Below are positions 22,975-32,879 of a stretch of 64,000 bases of DNA, piece after piece. The position numbers and the translations under genes are program-made. The first letter of the stretch is position 1; each line of letters starts with the position of its first letter. Under the pieces are notes generated by a model that saw nothing but the letters and a program-made list of their open reading frames with translations, did no database searches and was not told the origin of the DNA. The stretch is from Adiantum capillus-veneris (lineage: Eukaryota; Streptophyta; Polypodiopsida; Polypodiales; Pteridaceae). The stretch lies in the NCBI GenBank assembly GCA_014529385.2, contig CM043959.1, positions 54,686,253 through 54,750,252 of the forward strand. Reading direction: 5' to 3'.

Positions 22975-24501
22975 TGATGCTCAAACGTGACAGAAAAACC
23001 AATTCACCTAGGTGCACAACCTGCAAATTTCCGCTCCCTAGTAGGATTGCCAAAGGATGATGGAGCAACAAACACCGTGCGCACACTCACACACCTTGGA
23101 ACATTAACACAACACAAAGGAATTTAATTAAATTACTCATCACACACAACCACTCAAGAGATCAATGAAAGTCCTTCCCAAAATCCCTACTCAAACTCTA
23201 AACACCTCGACTTATAGGCCCTTGCTTGCTCGCAGACACTACAAGGTGAGTCGAGTTGATCAACGCTTGAAATCACACTTGATGGTGAAAAAAATATACA
23301 AGAAAAACCGTGTAGAACTAAAAAACTCCAGCCACAAAAGTTATCTCTCAAACCGTTTCAAAAGCTTCACCAAATTGAACTCTTTGGAGTAGCCTCAACC
23401 CTAATGGTAGCAATACAAGGTCACATATTCTTGCAAAACTCCGCACCTTCTTCCCTCAATTCCTTTCACACACAAATCCATGGAAACCTCAAAACTTCCA
23501 TAGACTCTCCCAAGTGAAAAATTGAAGAGAATAATCTCTCATTTACTCCTCCATACACTCGAAATAGGACTCGAACAAGACGGGACTTTAAAGGACCACC
23601 TGTGGAAACCCTACTTCCTCCCACATACAAAGAGGTGAAAGTGTTGTTATTGGGATTCAAAAGTTCTCCCTTAGCCTGAAAAATCACAGAACTGTGAGTG
23701 ATGTGGAAATTCAAAGCCTTTTCACACCATTTTTAACCATTTTTTGACTTTTTTTAAAGCCTAGTTTTGGCCAGTTTTGACCCTTGACGTGCATTTTTCG
23801 TAGGAAAAATACCAAACAGACTCCAAAATCAATCAAAATTTGGAGGCTTGTTCATTGATACCCAAAATTAATTTCCACATGCCCACATTCCACTTTTGAC
23901 CACTTCTAGGGCGGTTCGCGCACTGCTACATATCAGGTGCCCCACATAGACAATTACCACATGTGTCAATCTTCCCGGGCAGGATGAGAGTTCCCACACT
24001 TGTTCCTTGCATTTTTTAAATCCTAAAACGATTAAACACATCTCCTAGAACCAAAAGAAGCCACTTGGGACCACATCCAAGACTTCAATACCCTATACAG
24101 GCATGCACGTGTGCTCGACTGCTGCTAGCACACAAGCATGACTATTTACAATGTGTACACATTGCATCATTTTTGAAACTTGAAACCACTTATTAAAGCT
24201 CCCAAGTGCATGTATTTACATCTTGTTGTACATATGCCCATGCATCTAAATGCTACTTTGTACACGACAAAAGCAATCTATCAATGTTGTCATCTTTGTG
24301 TTGTTTTGATTTTCTCTTTTGTGTTCTTTCTTTATGTGTGTGAGTGCAAGAGAGAGAGTGGGGATTCTTTGCCTATATTCACTACCAACTTCTAGAATTC
24401 ATGGCATTTACGACATAACTCCTTCAAGTTTCCTCTCAAATTCTTACAAAAAGAGGCTCGGTGCTTTTATGGTAAGACCGCAAACATTTTGACAACGTTC
24501 C
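22975..24501. other. No gene recognised; possible leader or LTR of the Tat element
   Basis: No coding region is supported. Sequence upstream of gag (22975-23720) has repeated CACAC words and could be the leader or LTR, but no second copy exists in the window to prove it. Confidence 0.4.
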
Positions 24502-25112
24502 CTACGATATTATTATAAATGTAGAGAACCGTGTCGACTCCACACCATACATATGATTTATTTTTAAAATGGGCACAAGAATCGCAATGTACAAAATGCA
24601 TCTCTCTCCATCTTTAAAAATTATTTTGTGCAAATTTTAACTTCCATACATCTTCTAATGCAAAATCTCATTTGTGATGTGAGGCCGTAGAACTTTTGAC
24701 AAAAGCTTCAAGCAAAGATGCTATGTATACATCAACACAAGCTATGCCATGATGTAAAGTCCACACCACTATCACTTTTCTAATTCTTACCTTGATTGAT
24801 TCACTGTGTAGATAGTGTGAATTAAACAAGATTAGAAATATTGTACCTTTAACCTCATATTGTCTCTTATTTTGGAGGCTTTGTAGCATCTCCCCTTGAG
24901 TCTTAAGCTCCTTGACCTTGTAAGACAACTCAAGTATGGCCTTAATGAATACAGGCAAAATAAAAGTTACACATAGTAATTTTTGAAGATGCAAGGAGAT
25001 GCATTTTGTGCATTGGATTACTTGTGCCCATTAAAAAAAGAAAAAACCATACATATGTATGATGTATATAAGGTGTGACCATTCTCCACGTTTATAATAA
25101 TATTGTAGGGAA
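24502..25112. repeat. Foldback: inverted repeat with arms of about 150 bp
   Basis: 24502-24660 and 24965-25112 are reverse complements of each other with scattered differences. Shared words include TTCCCTAC, ATATTATTATAAA, CCATACATATG, ATGGGCACAAG and CAAAATGCATCTC. The loop is about 300 bp. No transposase is visible. It could be a MITE-like foldback element or an inverted duplication. Confidence 0.7.
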
Positions 25113-25548
25113 TGTGCCCTTCCCCCGCCACTTTTATCCCATTCAGTGTTGAAGGGGGGATTATGTTTCTCCTCCAGTGTTGGAGGGAATTTCTTATTTC
25201 AACAATTTTAGAGTCGCACGAGGAATAATTCATTACCGTTGATTTATGACGGCTTTTGATATTCAAAAATGCCATGCCGTGGTGTACTCTCCAAGTGTCC
25301 CTTTGTTGAAGTTCTTTAATTCTTGTCGCGCTCTTCTACAATCTTTTCAATATATCTGATGTGGATCGACTACTAAATGTTCCTTTCGTTGTTCCACCAC
25401 CTAGCCACTAGTATGTGCACTGATGATATACCCCATCAAGCACAAACTTGGATGTATAAAATATGGATGCATTACCAAATGAATTCTTCTTGAAACCTAA
25501 CATGTCATACAAACGAATCATAGACCACAAAGTTCTTGAGCGAGATGT
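25113..25548. other. No gene recognised
   Basis: Nothing supported on either strand. Confidence 0.4.
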
Positions 25549-26277
25549 TGTTGGTGGGCCCTTTGCATGCCAAGCCAACTATCTTATTGTAATGATAGTG
25601 AGAACCATGAACATAAATGTCATACCATAGGACGGAGTCAACCTTACTATTGATGGAGGCTACGAGAGGTTGTCAATATCTCCAAAAACACACTCAATAC
25701 CTATCTAACACTCAACTACATGTCAAGCACTAAATGCTAACTATGACACAACAAGAAAATCTCTTCAATTCACCAAGCAAACAATTTCCACACAATACAA
25801 AACTTATAGGATGGGTAGGTAGTGTCAAATCCACAAAATCGCAATTAATAGCAGCACGGTAGATTTGACCTAGCCATTTTTAGCCCAGAATGCACCCTAG
25901 AGCTTAGCAATGATGCTTCAACATGAGGGAGTTATGAGCTTGAGAAGAGAAGAGGAGAGTACACAATGTTCTCTGTAATCGCACGTAGCTTCATTTTCCA
26001 AAGTGAACTTCAAAAAGCCTTATGAAAGTTGGCTTTTATACCTTGCCATGAGGTTTTAGGTCAAAAATAAGGAATTAAGGGATCAAGCGTTACAATCTGG
26101 AAGCTTATAGCCCCATTGGAATAGACTCATAAAATTACATTTTCAATAAAGTACTTTCTTTGTGAATCAATAAATTACAAAAATTCATGGCTATAAGTGT
26201 CCATAGTGTATGAAAAAATCAAATAATACATCCTCATTGTGTCTCTAGATCATCTTGTGCTAGCTAAGCTAGCAACA
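25549..26277 (-). repeat. Probable 3' LTR of a third minus-strand LTR element
   Basis: The right end (minus-strand start TGTTGCTAGC) directly follows a polypurine tract, as at a 3' LTR. The first bases form an inverted repeat, GCTAGCTTAGCTAGC. The left end is guessed from a TGTTGTTGG start at 25549. No second LTR is available to confirm the length. Confidence 0.4.
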
Positions 26278-26294
26278 TTCCCTCCCTCCTATTG
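26278..26294 (-). other. Polypurine tract
   Basis: On the minus strand it reads ATAGGAGGGAGGGAA before TGTT, the same arrangement as at 1867-1881. Confidence 0.6.
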
Positions 26295-26339
26295 TGGGTT
26301 GTCCGTGACACAGCTTCAAAAAATGGGATAGTGGTTGGG

Positions 26340-27577
26340 CTTCCTAGACTTTTTTTACTTATTTAGAGCCTCAAGGGCATCATAGTACTTAATCCGCATC
26401 TTTATGTTGGCTTCTAAAAAACCGCATATCAATCGGATGACTAAGCTCCATAGCGGTGTATGTGATGAAGCATGCTCACAGGTTCTCTGCCATGGGAGCA
26501 AAAATATTAGATTGGAAGGTGAAGAATCCATTGTAGGAGGCCTCTTCAAAAGGTTTGCATATAGTATGAGGGAAAAAACATGACTCGAGCAAAAAATACG
26601 TAGAGTACTTTGTCACTTGGTTGATCAGAGGGATTGTAACATAGCCCTTGATTCCCTTCCAAAAAAGCCATCCATAGTGCATCACTTTGTTCTGCACAAT
26701 GGAAGGTATATATGCATGTGAGGATCATTTTGGCTATCTTGATCATCATAGTACATGCAAGATCAAGGATATGCTTGAAGATCTCCATGGATTCTGTGAG
26801 CGTCTTTATCATGTAATCCTCATTTTCTTGTCCTTTGGGTGGGGCAAGCCATGGGTAATTTAGCTAGGTAGGGTGTTTCTTCAGTAGTTGCTGATGGCTT
26901 CCCTAGATCTTGACTATAGGAATTGGAAAAAAAATAGGGTCCTTGCGGATCTCCAATGGAGCTTGAGTGTATAGAATTGTGTATCTTGGATGCCTCTTTA
27001 ACAATGTCTTTCTCCACATGGGATGTGGGTCTGTATGCATCTGTATTCTGATCCTTGGTTAGTCTTTCCTTGACTTTGAGCACTTCACACTTGATCAGTG
27101 GATAGGGTAGGGATTGCTGATGCCAGGTAGCAGTTTGTTGTGAAGTGAGTTGGGCTACATTAGCAGAATGCAATATTTGGCCTTCCCACTCCATTACCTC
27201 CTTTGAGATATCTGTAGTTTCTTGGAGTATCTGAACCTTGAGCTCCTTTAAGCTCCTGTAGTGAAATTGTCCAGAGGCCGTTTAGATGTTGGATCTATCG
27301 TGTCTTCCTCTGGGATTGTGCCATATGTTTTTGGTGGGACTATGCTTTGTAGGAACTAAAGAGCTTCCATCTCTAGCCCTGCTAGCTCTGTTATAGCTTC
27401 TTCATAAGTTTGTGTTTTCTCTTTGGATTGCAGACTTGATGTGTCTAACTTACCCTGGATCTTTGCTATTTGATTTTGATACTCCTCTTCTTTGTTCATA
27501 AAACTGAGGGAGAGTTCCCTCCTTTGCATTTCCTCTAGCTTCAGTTCTATTTTAAGGTCTTTGCATTGCTTCTCCAT
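26340..27577 (-). pseudogene. Unrecognised element ORF remnants with a coiled coil
   Basis: A set of minus-strand frames (27356-27577, 26820-27194, 26546-26812, 26476-26697, 26355-26549) that appear to continue one another through frame changes. The first, MEKQCKDLKIELKLEEMQ and onward, has the heptad-like, Glu/Lys/Gln-rich pattern of a coiled coil. The later ones are hydrophobic and Phe-rich without a motif I know. Their place just upstream of a polypurine tract and LTR suggests that they are the coding remnant of a non-autonomous LTR element. I do not assign a function. Confidence 0.35.
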
Positions 27578-27589
27578 CGCTTGGTATTA

Positions 27590-27656
27590 AAAACTTGTTG
27601 TAAAAGACGAGGCCACTTTCAAAACATAGAGAAGGAGAGAGATTTAGCTCTTGCAA

Positions 27657-27705
<49 letters not shown>

Positions 27706-27830
27706 GATGCAGGCAAAAGATTGTACTTCTTCTTCTTCAAAAACTCAAGATAAGAGGTCTACAAAACATAAGGGAAAATACAACATAAAAAAGGGAAACT
27801 AGTACAACGGTTTAGTATAAACTGCTAGTG
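27590..27830 (-). repeat. Copia LTR fragment
   Basis: Matches 17454-17670 in reverse orientation: TTGCAAGAGCT..TCTCTCTCCTTCTCTAT, the GT/CA tract at 27661-27703 and GTTGTACTAGTTT are shared. It is a truncated LTR of the same copia family. Confidence 0.7.
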
Positions 27831-27845
27831 GGCGAGGTGAGTAGA

Positions 27846-28352
27846 TGTCATAATAACTAATATCTAATTCTCCTAAATGATTTTCTCATGTTAAACTAAT
27901 CATTTAATATGGGGAAGTACCAGGGAGAAAAATCTAGAATATTTGTTAAGCTGGTAGACTGGCCCCAGTAGGGATCCAAAGGAGGGAAAATAGAGATCCA
28001 AAGGGGGGACCATCTTTAAAAGAGCAATGTGCAATAGTGGGCTTTAAAGACCCTAAGGTTCAGCCCATTAAGACTTCCAAAATGATAAGGTTCCAAAATT
28101 CAAATGTTGTGTCCAAAGGTCAAGCACTAGGGAAATTGGATGCTTTGTGTGTATATTAAAAAGTCTTCAAAACTCCTACAAAGGAGGGGGCAAGCCTTGC
28201 AAGTAGGGGATGAAAGAGGAAAACACACACACACACACACACTCACAAGCTTCCTTTACACAAAGGGAATGAGGGACACATGTTAGCTCCCTAGCCCAGA
28301 TGCCCACAAGGTGCACTCAAATCCTATTGGACGGCCATGGAGGTGGACCAAT
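27846..28352 (+). repeat. Truncated LTR related to the intact chromovirus
   Basis: Starts TGTCATAATAAC and follows the first 500 bp of the LTR at 37812-39404 with many substitutions and small indels. It ends at GTGGACCAAT where the PLE pseudo-LTR begins; CAAT is shared at the junction. It is an older relative of the young element, not a duplicate. Confidence 0.85.
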
Positions 28353-28431
28353 TTTGCAAGCAAGCTTAACACATCATTTCCAAGCCTCCTATGTGGTCAA
28401 AAGTGAAATTTGACTTTCAGATCTGGTCTTC

Positions 28432-28677
28432 AGACATCATACGCATATAATGTCTATTTGCTCATAATGAAGTAAATTTCACTCTAGAGGTTCCTCACTA
28501 CAGAGGCAACTCACAGCAAGTTTCATAATTGAATTTTGACACTTTTTGAGCAAGTTATGGCTAATACAAGCAATTTGGCCTAGATGCTCCCTAAATGTTG
28601 TGCATCACAAGGGTACACTCAAATGTAACTTTTGACGCTAGATCTGGTCTCTAAGACTTCATATGCGTATGATGTCT
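28432..28677. repeat. Two 24-bp palindromes of the PLE family
   Basis: 28432-28455 and 28654-28677 have the form AGAC, then about 16 bases with a centre near ATACGCGTAT, then GTCT. Each follows the word AGATCTGGTC and is followed by TTTGCTCAT. Members of the same set occur at 31274-32245 and 50412-51130. Confidence 0.8.
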
Positions 28678-28837
28678 TTTGCTCATATTTTAGTTATGTT
28701 TCTACCAGAGGTGCCCCTTAGTGTGTGGAACAAGAATATGTGCTCACAGCTTTCAATAAATAAATAAATTAAGAAATACCAAGTGTGCGGAACACTCTAG
28801 CTTAATGTTGGGCGGGGGGGGGGGGAGAAGTTGGGGG

Positions 28838-28887
28838 GACAAACCAAACGCATTTCCCTCTTTAGAGAGCTCATCAGTGGTGTTTCC
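28838..28887 (-). ncRNA. Hammerhead-ribozyme-like motif, pseudo-LTR copy 1
   Basis: Read on the minus strand: stem I strand GGAAACACCA (28887-28878), core CUGAUGA (28877-28871), stem II GCUCU..AGAGG with loop (28870-28857), core GAAA (28856-28853), tiny stem III AUGCGU (A-U and U-G pairs), then U as the cleavage nucleotide (28847), then UGGUUUG, which pairs through UGGU/ACCA with the first strand. This is the type I layout with a very short stem III known from hammerheads of Penelope-like elements. The base pair closing stem II (10.1-11.1) is G-G, a defect. Activity is untested. Confidence 0.65.
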
Positions 28888-29402
28888 AGGGAGATTGGAG
28901 ATTGTAAAGAAGCTTTGGGAAGGGAGTAGGGGTTTTTTTAAGTAGGGTTACTTTAGGAGGGAAGATGTTTGAAAAAAAAGGGGCAAGTAGGTTTAGAAAT
29001 TTGAAATTTGGAATTTGGAATACCAAGAGGATTAAGTCTTGTTTTGTGTGAAAGTGACATGAGATTGAATGCTAAGGGTGACCCTTATTTCAAATAGGTT
29101 TTAAGAGGGACAATAGAGTTTCAACTAGGGTGAGTTAGTTATGTGGGGAGGGTTTTAAACAGAAATTTAGTGCGAAGGAGTCTTACCAAAAAATAGGTAA
29201 ACTTATAAAAGGATTCCAGGGATTGGTTTCAGTTTGATAAAGCTTGGGTAGAACAGTAAGGGGTATGCCCGCGATACTTGTTTAGGTAGGGAGAGAAAAA
29301 ATTTATTCTGTAGTAAAGTAGTGACAAAGGAGAAAAAATTATTTTTTTTTGGGTAAAATATTGACAACGAAGGTTAAGAGTAGTGGCAGAGGAGGTTTAG
29401 AG

Positions 29403-29590
29403 TAGTGACCAAAAAAGGTTTTGCCCATAAGTGGGGTACAAAAAGGTTTTGCTATAAGTGGGGTACAACAAGAGGGGTTTTGCTCATACGTGGGGCACAA
29501 AAAATGGTTTTTCTCATAAGTGGGGTACAAAAGATGGTCTTGGTCATAAGTGGGGTACAAAAAAAAGGCTTGGATCATAATTAGGGTACA
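29403..29590 (-). repeat. 30-bp tandem repeat in the PLE 3' region
   Basis: About six imperfect units of the form TTGTACCCCACTTATGAGCA plus AAACC and a T-run (minus strand). The same array occurs in copy 2 at 53310-53490, so it belongs to the element. Confidence 0.85.
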
Positions 29591-29866
29591 AAGACGGGCT
29601 AGATAGTGACAAAGTATGGGTATACTTTGATGGGGGGCAAGCGGTGATAAAATGCACCGAAGTAGTATGATCCATCAACCTGTACAGATAAGGTAAAAGC
29701 AAACGAGGGTAAGTTAGGATAGGTTAAATGTCAATATTGTGCATAAGGTTTGTTTTTGAGGAGTGTATGTAAATTGGGTCCGGTGGTCCAACGTGTGATG
29801 GGTTTATCTAGGTGGAAGAGAAGTTGGAGAATTTTGGCAAGCTTGATGGATAGATTTACCAATTAC

Positions 29867-30870
29867 TCAAGAGGGTTTAATTTTTCTAGTTTCAGGGGTA
29901 AAAGGTATTTTAAAGATGGTTGGAAAGGGGTGGTTTTTTATTGAGGAAGGTTTTATAAAGAGTTTTTTCCTTTCTAAATAAGAGATTGAGTTGAATACTT
30001 TGAGAAGCACTTGCCTAGGATAGCCTCTTTTCCTGAGTCTAATGAAAAAGAGGTTCCTTGTGTTAAGGTAGTATTCAAAGGAGCTTTCTCTCATAATGTA
30101 CCTTCTAAGTTCTGACTTGATGAAGGCTAATTTCTGGTGGGTAGGATGCCAAGAGATCCATGGTATATAGTGGAAAGAGTTTAGAGGTTTTTGTTAGCAA
30201 TTAGAGTCTAGGATGCCGTCGGTTCAAAATTTGGGTCCCTTGAAGAAGTGGATGTCTAGGATTGTGGCTTGATTGGTAGAAATAGAGGGGATGATTTTTA
30301 TGTGTTCAAGCAAAGTCCCCGCATCTATGTTGAGGGCAAGTGTTAAAGATTCGATAGGGCCTGACCATACTCCAAAGTCATCATCTATGAATCTTTTGAA
30401 GTATGCCAGGTTTGGGTCATTAAGAAGTGGGGATTGGGATTCTAGGTGGCAAAGGAAAAGACAAGCATAGACCACGGCAAAATTGGATCCCATAGTTGTG
30501 CCTTTGATTTTCTTGAAAACTCTATTTTTGAAACAAATGTAGTGTTGTGTAAGGATGAGGGTATAAAGAGAGATGATGAAGTTGGTCTTTGGAGGATCGA
30601 AGTGTTTACAAATGGTTTTTTAGAGCATGGACTCCTTGCTAGGTTCTGTGATAATTTCTAGAGAGGGATTGTCTTTGGGTGGTTTTCAATAGGGTTTGGG
30701 TAATTTAAATGGAGAAAAGGAGGGGGTTTTTTTGGCTTTGAAGAAATCTTTAAGGTGTAAGTTTCTTCCTAAGCTTTCATGTGCTTCTAGGAGGTGTTTG
30801 GGTGTAGGATTGGGAGGAGGTGGGATGTACTTGAGACCCAAGTTCAAGCATTTGTCTTCATTAAAAGTGA
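29867..30870 (-). pseudogene. PLE reverse transcriptase, internally deleted
   Basis: 30224-30493 encodes MGSNFAVVYACLFLCHLES, then RFIDDDFGVWSGP (catalytic Asp-Asp box) and ATILDIHFFKGPKF. 29867-30094 encodes RESSFEYYLNTRNLFFIRL followed by RKRGYPRQVLLKVF, matching the thumb region with the RGYP motif of PLE reverse transcriptases. Compared with copy 2, the sequence jumps near 30640 from the region before RT to the middle of RT and loses the KLHK and SLYPSIP boxes. Frame changes separate the pieces. It is not functional. The closest alternative, a non-LTR or DIRS-type RT, fits less well because the RGYP thumb and KGPKF box are PLE-like. Confidence 0.75.
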
Positions 30871-31273
30871 GGGGACGTGTGGTGAGGTTATGTACAAAGC
30901 TTAAAGATAGGGTATTATCAAAAGAGTAGGCTGCTTGCTTAACAAAAATTTTGAGTTTGTACTCGTGTGGGTTGGTAAGAGGGAGCCAAAATTTATTCCT
31001 TCTCCTTGAGTTTTTGCATATAGCGGTCCTATTGCCCGCAAGATTTTCTCTTGGCTATACCTGACTCAATTTGGAGTTGTCTATCAAAAGTTAGAGCAGT
31101 TTTGGTGAACTACACTTGAAACAGCACTCAAAACAGTTTCAGGATCAAGGATTTTTGCTTGTATCTTGACCAAATGTGACCCAAATTTATTGAAACTTGG
31201 TCACTAGGCATCTTTATAGTGCTTAACACTTCTAGAATCTCACTATGAGTTTTCACCTCCAAATTAGGACCAG

Positions 31274-32245
31274 AGACATCATACGCGTAAGAAGTCTATG
31301 TGCTCAAAATTTGACAAAATTTGGTATGTGAGTTGTCCTTGATGTCCTCTACACACGGGAAGTTTCAGTTTGTGAATTTGACCTTTATTTTGACACTTGA
31401 GACATTGTACGCGTATAAAGTCTTTTGTGGCAGAATGAGGTGACTTTTGTTGCACTGATTCCTTATCACTTAAGCAACTCTCAGCAAGTTAAGACCAATA
31501 CAAGCCTAAATCTGCAGTTTTCTGTCTTTTGCTCTTTGCAAGCCCAAATGAGCTCCACATTCTATGAAATTTTAACTAGAGACTTCTTTTATGCTCTAGG
31601 ACACTGAGGTATACTCAAATGTTTGATATGACCCAGATCTGGCCTATGAGACTTTATACGCGTATAAAGTCTAATGGCTCAAAATTCACTTATATTTCTA
31701 CCCAGTGTGCTCCTTGATGCATGCCACAAGAATATGTGATCATAGCAAATTTTGGATGTCAAAATTGCTCAAAATCACATCTTTTTCACCTTTCCAGTCT
31801 TGTATCTGCATAATTCTCTTTAAATACAAAAGTATGTGTCCAAATGAGTTGCAATTTTGCCAGCAAGCTTAACACATCATTTCCAGCCCTCATATGTGGT
31901 CAAAACTGAAATTTGACTTTCAGATCTGGCCTTCAGACATCATACACGTATAATGTTTATCTGCTCAGAATGAAGTGAATTCCACTCTAGAGGTTCCTCA
32001 CTACACTAGCATCTGACAACAAGTTTCAAAATTGAATTTTGACACTTTTTGAGCAAGTTATGGTGGCTAATACAAGCTTTCACTTGCCTAGATCCGTCTT
32101 TTGGCCTTTGCAAGCCCAAAAGTGATCCAAATTTGATGAAATTTGGCCGTGATGCTCCCTAAATGCTGTGCATCACAAGGGTACACTCATATGTAACTTT
32201 TAACCCCAGATCTGGTCTCTAAGACTTCATACGCGTATGATGTAT
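31274..32245. repeat. Five 24-bp palindromes in the PLE 5' region
   Basis: At 31274-31297, 31400-31423, 31649-31672, 31935-31958 and 32222-32245. The 31649-31672 copy is a perfect palindrome: AGACTTTATACG followed by its exact reverse complement. The others are near-perfect, with arms AGAC(A/T)T and centre ACGCGT or a variant. Spacing is 126-287 bp. Each lies in a recurring context: AGATCTGG or similar before, TGCTCA after. Confidence 0.9.
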
Positions 32246-32869
32246 TTTGCTCAGATTTTACTTATGTCTCTACCAGAGGCACCCCTTAGTGTGTGGAACA
32301 AGAATATGTGCTCACAGCTCTCAATAAATAAATAAATTAAGAAAGACCAAGCGTGCGGAACACTCTAGCTTAATGTTGGATGGGGGCGCGGGGGGGGGGG
32401 GGGGGGGGGGGGGGGGGGAAGTTGGGGGTGAGAAACCAAACGCGTTTCGCTCTTTAGAGAGCTTATCAATGGTGTTTCCAGGGAGATTGGAGATTGTAAA
32501 GAAGTTTTGGGAAGGGAGTAGGGGTTTGTTTAAGTAGGGTGAGTTTAGGAGGGAAGATGTGTGAAAAAAAAGGGGCAAGTAGGTTTAGAAATTTGAAATT
32601 TGGAATTCCAAAAGGCTTAAGTCTTGTTTTGTGTGAAAGTGACATGAGATTGAATGCTAAGGGTGAGCCTTATTTGACATAGGTTTTAAGAGGGAGAATA
32701 GAGTTTCAACTAGGGTGAGTTAGTTATGTGGGGAGGGTTTTAAACAGAAATTTATTGCGAAGGATTCTTACCAAAAAATAGGTAATACTTATGGAAGGAT
32801 TCCAAACATTGGTTTTAGTTTGATAAAGCTTTGAGTAGAATAGTAAGGGGTATGAGCGATACTTGTTTA
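31857..32869 (-). repeat. PLE upstream pseudo-LTR
   Basis: Direct-repeat partner of 28349-29284. Its outer end (minus-strand TAAACAAGTATCGC) corresponds exactly to the point where the body of copy 1 joins the second pseudo-LTR at 29284, so the element's unit boundary is defined. It contains a long G-run at about 32387-32418. Confidence 0.85.
32430..32479 (-). ncRNA. Hammerhead-ribozyme-like motif, pseudo-LTR copy 2
   Basis: Same layout and same distance (about 390 nt) from the pseudo-LTR start as the motif at 28838-28887. Here stem II is perfect (GCUCU/AGAGC, four-base loop) and stem III is ACGCGU (A-U, C-G), but the CUGAUGA core reads UUGAUAA, so two invariant bases are changed. The two copies complement each other: each keeps what the other has lost. 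This points to an intact ancestral hammerhead. This copy should be inactive. Confidence 0.6.
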
Positions 32870-32879
32870 CTTCGTTAGC

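Larger units (their letters stand above)
28349..29284 (-). repeat. PLE downstream pseudo-LTR (truncated)
   Basis: Aligns along its length with 31857-32869 at roughly 85-90% by eye, the main gap being about 75 bp missing near 28575. It includes a G-run at 28811-28825, two palindromes (28432-28455, 28654-28677) and the hammerhead-like motif. Confidence 0.85.
28349..32869 (-). mobile_element. Penelope-like retroelement, copy 1, with two pseudo-LTRs
   Basis: Minus-strand order: pseudo-LTR (32869 to about 31857), palindrome-rich 5' region (to about 31000), RT remnant (about 30870-29867), 30-bp tandem repeat (29590-29403), then a second pseudo-LTR (29284-28349) cut short by joining an LTR fragment. 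The RT resembles PLE reverse transcriptases (see its entry) and long direct repeats are a known PLE feature. No GIY-YIG endonuclease was seen. Compared with copy 2 (50283-53621), about 590 bp of the N-terminal RT is deleted. Confidence 0.8.

Noticed and set aside
29403..29590. Tandem 30-bp units considered as a CRISPR-like array (also 53310-53490)
   Set aside because: Contiguous imperfect repeats with no unique spacers, in a plant retroelement.
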